Positions 38,600 through 47,230 of a stretch of DNA of 64,000 nt are shown here, one piece after another. Origin of the DNA: Siminovitchia acidinfaciens (GTDB lineage Bacteria > Bacillota > Bacilli > Bacillales > Bacillaceae_C); the NCBI RefSeq assembly GCF_003605385.1, contig NZ_QYTV02000002.1:187412-251411 (forward strand), read 5' to 3'. The notes beneath the pieces were generated by a model. It saw only the letters and a list, made by a program, of their open reading frames with translations, searched no databases and was not told the DNA's origin. The position numbers and the translations under genes were made by a program. The number at the start of each line of letters is the position of its first letter. The stretch's first letter is position 1.

Positions 38600-38795
38600 G
38601 AGTTGAGGTGTTGTTTATTATGGATGGTAAAATTATATGGAACTCTAACAGCAGCGTCTATAGCTCAGGTAGCGAGCTACAGTTCGCGGACGTTTAAGCC
38701 AGTAAATGCGCGGCAAGAGAGCCACTAATTAGTAAAGCGCAAAACAATAAATAGCCATTGGGACGTTGCGAATCCAATGGCTATTTGTTTTAACT
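38600..38795 (+). ncRNA. Candidate structured RNA with terminator, or tiny gene
   Basis: Beyond the recombinase operon, a stretch with GCGTC...GGACGT enclosing TAGCTC...GAGCTA, then TGCGC...GCGCA enclosing a palindrome (ACTAATTAGT), leads into a strong terminator at 38749-38790 (AAATAGCCATTGG...CCAATGGCTATTT, then GTTTT). The nested stems suggest a small non-coding RNA. A 25-codon frame (38620-38697, with GAGGTG nine bases upstream) is the alternative reading. Confidence 0.5.
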
Positions 38796-38953
38796 TATTC
38801 TTTTACCTTCTAATATGCTTATCAATAATATCAATGGCCCAGCGAACGAGTTCATCATGATTTAAATTCTCTTCCGCGACCCATTAACAAAGGTTTAATA
38901 GTCTAACTTCTAATTTATCATTACTTCTCTAGATCAATACATGGAAAAGGGCG

Positions 38954-40378
38954 TTAGGGACTATTTATTATTTTTCTCTTATCGGCTTTTCTTATAGCAT
39001 TACTAGTCATAATTGGCTTTATCCTTTCTCTTGTTCTTTCATGAATAAAAACTTCATTAAATCCTAATTCTTTAAGTAAATAGAATTCTAATATGTTCTG
39101 CAGGATATGGAAAGCAGTTATTAAATCATCACCGTTAAGAGCTTTATCTTCTTGTTTTTGATTATAGTGTGTGTAGTAATTCCTTGTTTTAGCAATTAAC
39201 TTAGGGAATTCTACTAATTTGAAGTCTCCGGTATGAAAGATGAATCTATGGTCTGCTAGTAATAAATCGGCCAGACGACTTTTTAATATAACAAAGTCTC
39301 TGCAACCATCCAATAAGAACTCCCTATCTTGTTCGCGAAGGGCCTCAGGTCTCACTTCTAATAACTTTTCTACTCTTTTTTTATAATCATGAAGAGAATA
39401 AGCAATTCTTCGAGAATGGTAGGTTTCCAATGCTTGTACCATGTTCAAAAAATGCCGACTAACTGACAAATTTTGATTGTATAAACTGTCAATATAGAGT
39501 TCTATTATGGGTTCCATTATAGTTGCTACTTCTTGCCATTGTGAGAAATTTGCTTGTCTTAGTTCACTCAGGCTAAAAAGGTAATCATGTTTCATTAACC
39601 GCTTAGTGCTGTTTTCACTGTTTACAGCGTGTTTATAAGCGTGAATAACTTCTAACGGTCGAATATGTTTCTCATTATCTTCAAATTCATAATAAATTTC
39701 GGAACTTTCAACAATCATCGAACTATAGCTTAAAGGGGCACCTATAGCTATCTCTATAAGTCTTTTCATTTGGTTGGCTATTTGTATAAACCATTCAATT
39801 GTTTGTATTGATTGAGCTTCAATTATAAGATTAGGCGTTTGCTTTAATATTATCTCCTCTTTCATGAGATGAAATGGATCACTATAGTCCAAATAGTAGG
39901 ATATACTGTAGGTTTCATTTGAGTATATTTCAATCGGCTTTACAATCTTTAAATCAATAAGAGAATCTTTTTTTTTGTCCAAATCAGGTCTTACATAGTT
40001 TGAAACATCACCCCATTGAATTATCCCTGGTATGCTTATTGTCATTTTAGAAAATTTGATATCTTTTATTTCTTTGAAATTTACGCCATTAAACATGAAA
40101 TGAGCTTTATATCCAAATACTTCTTCTGATCCTACCCTACTATTAGTACTTATCCTTGAGCAATTGACAATGGTAATTTTAGCACCATTAATTGTAGAAC
40201 CAGTAATAAAAGGAATTTCTAGAGGAAGTTCTAAGTAACTCATGATAGGACCATTATTAGGTATACGAATATATAATACTATGCCACCTTCATCTTCATT
40301 TAAATATAAGTCCCCTGTATATTTCTTTCCTATATTGTTAATCTTCCAAAAACCCGTTGCCGATAAATTTACTTTCAT
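38954..40378 (-). CDS. ApeA-like HEPN anti-phage protein
   Basis: A 474-residue protein. The first 320 residues are beta-rich with a GFWKINNIG start and a SYLELPLEIPF segment, like the N-terminal domain of ApeA. The rest is helical and ends in a HEPN domain with RNYYTH (R399-x4-H404), the catalytic RNase motif. ApeA proteins are single-gene defence factors that degrade RNA after phage infection. Motif and domain order fit. It reads opposite to the recombinases and begins the defence cargo. GGTGGTG precedes the ATG. Confidence 0.75.
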   Translation of the reverse strand: MKVNLSATGFWKINNIGKKYTGDLYLNEDEGGIVLYIRIPNNGPIMSYLELPLEIPFITGSTINGAKITIVNCSRISTNSRVGSEEVFGYKAHFMFNGVNFKEIKDIKFSKMTISIPGIIQWGDVSNYVRPDLDKKKDSLIDLKIVKPIEIYSNETYSISYYLDYSDPFHLMKEEIILKQTPNLIIEAQSIQTIEWFIQIANQMKRLIEIAIGAPLSYSSMIVESSEIYYEFEDNEKHIRPLEVIHAYKHAVNSENSTKRLMKHDYLFSLSELRQANFSQWQEVATIMEPIIELYIDSLYNQNLSVSRHFLNMVQALETYHSRRIAYSLHDYKKRVEKLLEVRPEALREQDREFLLDGCRDFVILKSRLADLLLADHRFIFHTGDFKLVEFPKLIAKTRNYYTHYNQKQEDKALNGDDLITAFHILQNILEFYLLKELGFNEVFIHERTRERIKPIMTSNAIRKADKRKIINSP

Positions 40379-41039
40379 TTTTTCACCACCACCACAAATA
40401 GCATTGATTAACTATTTCAATTCTATCTATAATTAGCAAAATATAATATAGGAACTCAATAAATCTAGTTTAGCATGTTTAAGGGATACAAAATCTAATG
40501 GTTAAAACAACTGTAAGCGTAAATAATACCTATATCAAAATTACTTTAACAAAAAAGCTCGATTATAAAAAATTACGTCTTCATGTCTGTGTTGGAACAT
40601 GCCTGTGTGAGACCCAATTATGACAATTCATGTTTTTGAAAAAACAAAAAGGAATCGCTTTGAATGGGTTAAGGATTTTATCTTTTTATTTTATAAAATT
40701 GTGGTGTATTGGCTGAATAGAGTCTGGCTCAGATACCCCTCACGAAAAACCTCTTGTAGAAGAGCGCCATGCTTGTTTGCATGCAACTTTATTATACAAG
40801 AGGTCATTCTCCGCAAAGGGTGGCTCTTTCATGCGCAATGAATGGCTCAAAACTAAGCACTAGTGACTCAATTCAATCGCAATATTCACTAATATTGACA
40901 TATTATCGTTGTACTGTGCAGTAATTGTTAAACAAAGAAAGAAGCCGAAGTCATTTCAAACTTCCGTTATTTTTCAAAATGTTAATTATGTTAAGCGTAG
41001 ACTATGTTTCCGCAAACCACAAGCGTGAAAACGTCTACT
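40379..41039. other. Module junction with hairpin and border repeat
   Basis: About 660 bases without a gene. It contains a 10-bp perfect inverted repeat (ACCTCTTGTA at 40749, complement at 40795) with a 36-base loop, and border-repeat copy 1 (40909-41011). It separates the ApeA-like module from the GHKL/DUF3883 module. Confidence 0.6.
40909..41011. repeat. Module-border repeat, copy 1
   Basis: Begins TTGTACTGTGCAGTA, continues through GAAGTCATTTCAAA and ends GTAGACTATGTTTCC. The same landmarks occur in the same order in copy 3 (46929-47045), with shorter matches at 46009-46059 and, inverted, around 52295-52306. Confidence 0.8.
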
Positions 41040-44000
41040 TTATACTATATAGCAAAACGATTCTGTTGATGATGTATTGGTATTCGAGTTTATCCCCCCT
41101 TTACTCGAGGTAGAGTCATGCGTGATTGTGACAGTGTATCGGAATTTATACTGTGTTACCGTTTTTGACGCTTCAAATTCGTCAATACTATGTGGTCCGT
41201 CAATATGCTCTTTTTCCAAATCAACTAAATATATCTCATAGGATTCCGCGTGTTCGTGTGCAAAATGGTACTCAGCAGATGACATATAGAAATTATTAAC
41301 CGCAGCTTTTACTTCAACGTATACAGTCTTTCCATCTCTTTGATATTCCATATCATATATAGAAGATTGATTCCTCTCCGCTGGAATATCCGAATTTTCC
41401 GATGTCCATCTTAATGTATCGTATATGCCTTTTAGTTTGTTACGCACTAACCTTTCAGCAGCTTTACCATTTTTACTCTTTGTAACCTCGCTTCTGTCTA
41501 TCGAGGAACTTGTTTGCGGTCTAATATGGGTAGGTTGATTCGTTTTTTCTTTAGGCTGGATTGGATGTACAACCGCTTTCGACAGAGTTGGTTCACTATC
41601 TGAAGTAGGTGTTACCAATGTAGTTATTGAATTGTCCGTTTTATTTATATATTGATTTTTTTCAAATTGTTTTTTGATGTAGTTCACGTACTCATCATTC
41701 AGGAAATAAACTAACGATTTCAACTCAAAATGTTCATCAATAAAGTCATTGAAATTTGAATCATGAATCTTACAACTCAATAGACCAAAGTTTTTGTTAT
41801 ACACTTCATCTATATCTATTCCAGCATTAACCATTGTGATCGCAGGGAATTTACATTTTATGAATTGTTGCACATCAAAGTCAACTGAATTTGATATTTC
41901 ATCCCTTTTTGGACTAAAGTTTATAAACTTGTTAATATCCCTTACGAAGTTTTTCTGTTCGCTTTGACTATAACCAGTGTATTTTACAAATAAGTTGGCT
42001 TTATAGATTTTGAAGTTATTTCCAACAAATAATTTTATCTCTTTTGCCCAATAAGCTCTTAAATCAATATCGTATTCAAAGCCCCTTTTTTTTAAGGTAT
42101 CAATATCTAAATTATAATTTTTTAACAATACAATAAACTGCTCAGAATTATCGATAATATTGAACTGGTTGTAATCAATATTGTCTAGTTCTTCTGAGTC
42201 ATAATTCAAATTAAGCACTTCAGATAAATTTGTGCGTATTGAATTTTTTGATATTTGATTTATTACATCAACAGAACCAAAGTGCTTTTCTACTAAGAAT
42301 TTTCGACCTTTGCTATCTCGATACAATTCCCCTAATTGATTAGTAATTTCATTACTTGTCGTGTTTGCTACTTGGGCAAATAGTTCTTCTATACATTTTG
42401 AAATTTGTCGCCAATCTATCGTTTGGTAAGAATCTAAATAAATCAACCAGTTTTTCTTGCCTTTAATGAGTAAGTAATTAGTTGATACGGATTGTTCAGC
42501 ACCATTATCCACTAACACAACGTGGGAAACTAAACTCACTTGAATACTATCGATCCGCATTTTTAAATTCGCATTTTTTTCGCCCCACGCTCTAGCGTAA
42601 ACAATAAAGTCATTAAAATCTCTTTGAAATAAAGCATTATCATCATGAAGTTTTATACTTTCTTGAACGACGTGATAACGCTCCTTAAACTCATTAACCC
42701 CAAAGATGCTATTGAATACTTCAAAACTACCGTTTCTCAAAGGAGTTCTCATAATGTGATAATTCCCAACATTAACTTGAATACTGTTGCTAAAATAAGA
42801 TTCTTTCGCTAAATGATAACCTTTTCCATCGCGGTTTTGTGTAAACACCATTCCTTGATTGACAAACTTCTGATATTGCTTGGAATTTTCAAACGGTTTC
42901 CCATCAAACTCTACAATTTCACGGTATATTTTCTCAGATATTTGCCCACTCTGATCTAATTGTGGCAGCTTTAATAATACGCTATAGAAATCATTTGATT
43001 GCAGTTCTGTTATTTTTTCCTTTACACCTACTGTTACCAAGAACTCTTTCAATTCTTTTGATTTTATTCCTAACTCATCAGCAATGTCTTTGATAAGTTG
43101 GTTCGTAATTGTTGGTGAAACACTTGAAATGTCTAAACCTGGATAATCAAATACACATTGATTTGGAGCAAATTTCTCTCCGGAAATTTCAAACCACTTA
43201 GTATTCTCAAAAATGAATTTAATATAGCTTTGCATATAATCCGAATACTGTTGATGTCTTTCCGCTTGTATTCTTGCTGTAAAATGAAATAAAACAATTC
43301 CTGAATGCTTCTGATTTAGCTCATCTTGCAATTCAGTGTCTGATTTTATCCAAATCACAATATCACTAATAGACATTTTTTCCAATATTTCTTTTAGATT
43401 GTCTATGGTATTGAACTCAATGCTTCTAAGCCTTGGAGCTCTTTCATCCACATCATTTCCTGGTAGCTTTTCAGACAAGTACTCTTTAGTAAATATTCTT
43501 TTAAATCTATTGTCACTGATGGTTCTTTTGCTAATTTCAGGAAATTTGAGTACGCCAAGTTTTTCAACAAATAATTTCAAATCAACCTTGCTATCCTCAT
43601 CGATTCCGATTTCATTAATTTTCTCAAACGCTTTATATTTGTCGTCAATAAATAATTTTTCACCAATCTCATTGCCATAATGTTTATCAAAATATAAATT
43701 ATTTGAACGTTCAACAGTTTCTTTTTGACTAGGTAAATTGAATCTAATATCTTCAGGAGGTTGCCAGTTTGGATTTGAAGAATAATTATCCCACAACCAT
43801 TTAGTAAATTTCTTAGCCTTCTCATAATCATCAACTGAACTATTCACTGGAGATAAAACAGTTGATGAATCAGCATCTCTAAATTTCAACTGTGGCATTA
43901 AACTATTCCAACTGCTTCCTGAATTTCGTGCGATTACCCTCTCGAGAATATCTTCATCTTCTAAGTCCTTTTTTATCTTTTCGATTTCTTGTAATTGTCT

Positions 44001-45590
44001 TTTTAACTCTTCTTCAAATTCTTTATCCAGTTGAGTTATACTGGCCCACTCAGGAATATCGAGCTTCCTACCACGCACAAAGTACACTGTGTCATTTGGT
44101 TTTATAAAACTTTTTTGTGTATTCCTTAATAAATATGGCAACAGCTTAGAATCCTTATATTCTTTCCCCCACCAGATAAATGTTTTAATTTTTTCTGGTA
44201 TATCCCAACTACTTGCAGCCTGATTAATTATTTTGCACAATTCTACATCACTATATTTCAATTCAACATCATTTTTATCAGCAAGGACTTTTAATAAATC
44301 ATCATTATCTATGGTTGGCATATATTCCAATAAATTTCCAAATTCTTCACCAATAAAACAATCAGGAAACTCTGAAGTTATCAATTTGGGCTTATCAGCT
44401 ATTGAAACAAAATTTCCATTTACAGTTGGAATAACTTTACAAACCTTAAGTAGTTCCAAGTAATACTTGAATAAATCAAAGCCATTCTCGTTCCACAATT
44501 TGCTTTTCTTATCAGTAGGCGTCAAAGTCTTGATGGCCAATAGTCTATCATTTCGAAGTATGAGTTCCTTCTCGCTTATTGTTTTAACAAACTTTAATAA
44601 ATGCTCAAATACCGCCTTATTAATATCATTCAAGGGAACGTCATCCCTACTTGTATTTAAATCAAAAGTAGCATGCATCAAACAATTCAATTGTGTAGAA
44701 AAGTTTCTAATTGGAAAAAAGCAATACAATTTATCTTCAGAGTAGTCAGCTTCTTTGTCTAAGGAAATTGCGACCGAAGATCTGATTTTTCTTTTCTCGT
44801 TTTTTCCTACATTGATATATGGCTCATTTGGATTTTGATAGAATATGTATTTTTCAACGGTTTCTCCTACATGTATCTCTATTTTTCCGTTTTCTTTACT
44901 AACCTTTTCCACGACCTTATCAAACTCGTCTGTTTTAATAGTTATCTTTGTAATATTCGGAAGGAAAATCAAGGTTTTATAGTCAAAACTATTAATCTGA
45001 TTCAATATATTCTGTTGGTCATTTTGAAAAGATTCATCGGTTATGATTCTTATTACAGTGTCATAACTTGTTTCAATACTTTCTGCTTCAAATGGGCAAT
45101 GGAGAACAGGGATAGAAAGATTGGGAACGTTGTTCTGCTGTTCTTTGATAATTTCAGATTCTTCAAGTAATTTACTGAATTCTTTGTCAGCAAATTCTTG
45201 AGAAAAACCAACGTGGAACCCTCCAGAGTGAATTTCAATTTGTTTCCCCCAATTTAATAATGATCGGAAACCTGTTCCCTTATTTCCAATAAAATCATCA
45301 GATTTATTACTAGCAGAACCATGACACAATCTTTCGATAGTTTCTTGTGTAAATACTGTCCCGTTATTTGCCACTGTAAAAACATTATCTTTGTATTCGA
45401 GTAGAACATCAACATCAATCAAAGTAGTATTAACTGCAGCATCATCTACGTTTTGCAACAACTCAAGTAACTCTCTACCATGATAATCCGTTATTCTTTG
45501 CTCATCTTCTTTATAATCTGATTCTAATTCATATTGAAACGTTTTGTATTTATCAATATATCGTTTTCTTATTTCCTCAACTAAAGTCAT
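41040..45590 (-). CDS. Giant GHKL-ATPase / DUF3883 protein, candidate defence factor
   Basis: A 1516-residue protein. The N-terminus is a sacsin-like GHKL ATPase: LELLQNVDDAA (N box, Asn47 and Asp50), then a GNKGTGFRSLL glycine-rich lid. The long middle part (about 400-1340) has no recognised domain. The C-terminus is a DUF3883 domain of the PD-(D/E)xK type, with KNGKAAERLVRN, SIYDMEY (Asp) and VYVEVKA (ExK near 1425), so nuclease activity is likely. A Ser/Thr/Pro-rich linker precedes it. Proteins with this pairing are common in defence islands but I know of no settled mechanism. GGAGGG lies nine bases before the ATG. Border repeats flank the module. Confidence 0.75.
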   Translation of the reverse strand: MTLVEEIRKRYIDKYKTFQYELESDYKEDEQRITDYHGRELLELLQNVDDAAVNTTLIDVDVLLEYKDNVFTVANNGTVFTQETIERLCHGSASNKSDDFIGNKGTGFRSLLNWGKQIEIHSGGFHVGFSQEFADKEFSKLLEESEIIKEQQNNVPNLSIPVLHCPFEAESIETSYDTVIRIITDESFQNDQQNILNQINSFDYKTLIFLPNITKITIKTDEFDKVVEKVSKENGKIEIHVGETVEKYIFYQNPNEPYINVGKNEKRKIRSSVAISLDKEADYSEDKLYCFFPIRNFSTQLNCLMHATFDLNTSRDDVPLNDINKAVFEHLLKFVKTISEKELILRNDRLLAIKTLTPTDKKSKLWNENGFDLFKYYLELLKVCKVIPTVNGNFVSIADKPKLITSEFPDCFIGEEFGNLLEYMPTIDNDDLLKVLADKNDVELKYSDVELCKIINQAASSWDIPEKIKTFIWWGKEYKDSKLLPYLLRNTQKSFIKPNDTVYFVRGRKLDIPEWASITQLDKEFEEELKRQLQEIEKIKKDLEDEDILERVIARNSGSSWNSLMPQLKFRDADSSTVLSPVNSSVDDYEKAKKFTKWLWDNYSSNPNWQPPEDIRFNLPSQKETVERSNNLYFDKHYGNEIGEKLFIDDKYKAFEKINEIGIDEDSKVDLKLFVEKLGVLKFPEISKRTISDNRFKRIFTKEYLSEKLPGNDVDERAPRLRSIEFNTIDNLKEILEKMSISDIVIWIKSDTELQDELNQKHSGIVLFHFTARIQAERHQQYSDYMQSYIKFIFENTKWFEISGEKFAPNQCVFDYPGLDISSVSPTITNQLIKDIADELGIKSKELKEFLVTVGVKEKITELQSNDFYSVLLKLPQLDQSGQISEKIYREIVEFDGKPFENSKQYQKFVNQGMVFTQNRDGKGYHLAKESYFSNSIQVNVGNYHIMRTPLRNGSFEVFNSIFGVNEFKERYHVVQESIKLHDDNALFQRDFNDFIVYARAWGEKNANLKMRIDSIQVSLVSHVVLVDNGAEQSVSTNYLLIKGKKNWLIYLDSYQTIDWRQISKCIEELFAQVANTTSNEITNQLGELYRDSKGRKFLVEKHFGSVDVINQISKNSIRTNLSEVLNLNYDSEELDNIDYNQFNIIDNSEQFIVLLKNYNLDIDTLKKRGFEYDIDLRAYWAKEIKLFVGNNFKIYKANLFVKYTGYSQSEQKNFVRDINKFINFSPKRDEISNSVDFDVQQFIKCKFPAITMVNAGIDIDEVYNKNFGLLSCKIHDSNFNDFIDEHFELKSLVYFLNDEYVNYIKKQFEKNQYINKTDNSITTLVTPTSDSEPTLSKAVVHPIQPKEKTNQPTHIRPQTSSSIDRSEVTKSKNGKAAERLVRNKLKGIYDTLRWTSENSDIPAERNQSSIYDMEYQRDGKTVYVEVKAAVNNFYMSSAEYHFAHEHAESYEIYLVDLEKEHIDGPHSIDEFEASKTVTQYKFRYTVTITHDSTSSKGGINSNTNTSSTESFCYIV

Positions 45591-45645
45591 CCAAACATAC
45601 CCTCCAGAACAAATCTTCAGTCTATTATATCATTTTCAATGAATA

Positions 45646-45931
45646 TCACGAGTCATCTCCGCGTTGTATTAAGTATTTCTTTAAATGATACATAGCTCTA
45701 ATTGAAAAATAGACTTCCCTTTGTTTATCACCATTACCAATAACCAAGGTCCTCATATTCTGTTTATTAATATCAGCTTTATTTAATTCATTAATTTCAG
45801 ATATACGACAGCCCGTTGCATACAACACTTCTAGAAAAGCACGCTGTCTAACTGTATCACAGGATTCTCTTGACATTTCAAGTTCTTCGATTGATAAGGA
45901 TCTGGGTAGGCGGTATTCATATTTTGGAACT
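45646..45931 (-). pseudogene. Truncated phage-type integrase
   Basis: An open stretch after an in-frame stop encodes part of a XerC/phage-type tyrosine recombinase: LPRSLSIEELE, then RQRAFLEVLYATGCRISEI (first catalytic Arg), NELNKADIN and KQREVYFSIRAMYHL. The HxxR box and Tyr are missing because the frame stops at 45646. It is a remnant of another mobile element trapped between modules. Confidence 0.8.
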
Positions 45932-46324
45932 TTTTAATTTGGCAGTTGGATCACGATTAAATATTCTTCTAAAACTAACTAGAAAAACTCTATAAAATTA
46001 ATTGTTAGCGTAATCGTCTCTTAATGATTGTGTATTACCAGTATCCTTGTACTGTGCAGCAAATGACTCTGTTTTTTGTCATCCTTCTTGTTCACCATAA
46101 GCACCCATTTAGATCTATATGCCCTTACCACTTAATACAATCTTCAAGGAAAAAGTGTTAAATAATTTATTTTCCAATCTAAATATTCATTAACTAACAC
46201 CCTATTTATTGGATTGACTGTTAGATTTGTAGACAATAAATTACAAAAACTATATGATAATATATTTGAAGCTAGTAGAATTTTCAGCTTTTTTAAGGTG
46301 AATTAAAAATTATGAGGTGATGTT
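45932..46324. other. Gap carrying border repeat copy 2
   Basis: About 390 bases without a gene. The stretch 46009-46059 repeats the GTCTCTT...ACCAGTATCCTTGTACTGTGCAG part of the border repeat and then diverges. The remainder holds the promoter region of the small membrane-protein gene. Confidence 0.65.
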
Positions 46325-46711
46325 ATGACCAAAAATAAAACAATACAAGAAATATTTAAGGAAATAACCCCGATAGAGCGATTTAACTTTATAGCAAGTA
46401 TTGTTACAGTAACTAGTGTTTTAGTTAATCTATTATTAAGTTTTTACCAAAAAGTTGAGTTCGATCTATATACGGTTTCCATCTTACTAATTTTTGGCGC
46501 TCTCCTCATAGCAGTGTTGTCATTACTAATAGGTTGGCCTTATATATTAATAACAGAAATATTTAAAAACAAATCATCGAATGGGATTATCACAACGACT
46601 GTATTTACAGTTGTTATAAGTTTATTTGCTCTTGGAGTTATAACAGCTCTTGTTCAAGGTTCTATTGAAATAATATATATGATCTTGGAATGGAGGGGAG
46701 CTGTTAAGTAA
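46325..46711 (+). CDS. Small membrane protein, 128 residues
   Basis: An unrecognised protein with three strong hydrophobic segments (about residues 23-43, 51-74 and 86-110) and a basic N-terminus. ATG at 46325 follows GAGGTG. It forms a one-gene module between border repeats 2 and 3. Small membrane proteins in defence islands often act as effectors, but this is only context. Confidence 0.55.
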   Translation: MTKNKTIQEIFKEITPIERFNFIASIVTVTSVLVNLLLSFYQKVEFDLYTVSILLIFGALLIAVLSLLIGWPYILITEIFKNKSSNGIITTTVFTVVISLFALGVITALVQGSIEIIYMILEWRGAVK

Positions 46712-47230
46712 CAGCTTATCCAAGTATCTTGAAGAGAAGTAATTTGGGAATGTAATACAAACAAAGAGGGGAAATTCAAAGCAATCAAACGCAAAGTAAA
46801 ATACGCCCCCCTCACCAACACTATAGTTAAGAACAAAGAAGAACTATAAATAAATTTTTAATAAATTGTATAATCTCACCACATAGTTCTGTACCAATGG
46901 TCAAATATGAAAAGACGTTTATTTTATATGCAATTGTCTCTTGGCTAATCTACTACCAGTATCCTTGTACTGTGCAGTAGTTGTTAAATATGAAAAGAAG
47001 AAGTCATTTCAAAACGTTAATTATGTTAAGGGTAGACTATGTTTCCTCATCCATATGTGTTGTGTGCGTACCCATGATACTTAATCGCAAATATTGATTT
47101 TGCGTAAAGGTACCCCCTCAATCAGGGGGCACAATACTTTCTATTCTTATGCAGATGTCGTTTTTTCCTTATGGCGATATTCAGGGATTACTTCTAAGTT
47201 AATAATAGATCTCATCATAACCTCTCTTAA
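46712..47230. other. Gap carrying border repeat copy 3
   Basis: About 520 bases without a supportable gene. 46929-47045 is the fullest match to copy 1 of the border repeat. A CCCCCT...AGGGGG hairpin (near 47104-47127) beside TTGCGTAAAGGTA may be the end of a lost insertion sequence. Confidence 0.6.
46929..47045. repeat. Module-border repeat, copy 3
   Basis: Contains CAATTGTCTCTT, ACCAGTATCCTTGTACTG, TGCAGTAGTTGTTAA, AAGTCATTTCAAA, TTAATTATGTTAAG and GTAGACTATGTTTCC in order. It joins the pattern of copy 2 (its left part) to that of copy 1 (its right part). Confidence 0.8.

Noticed and set aside
38620-38697. 25-codon gene as the main reading of this segment
   Set aside because: The ribosome site is fair, but the nested stems and terminator fit an RNA better; kept only as an alternative.
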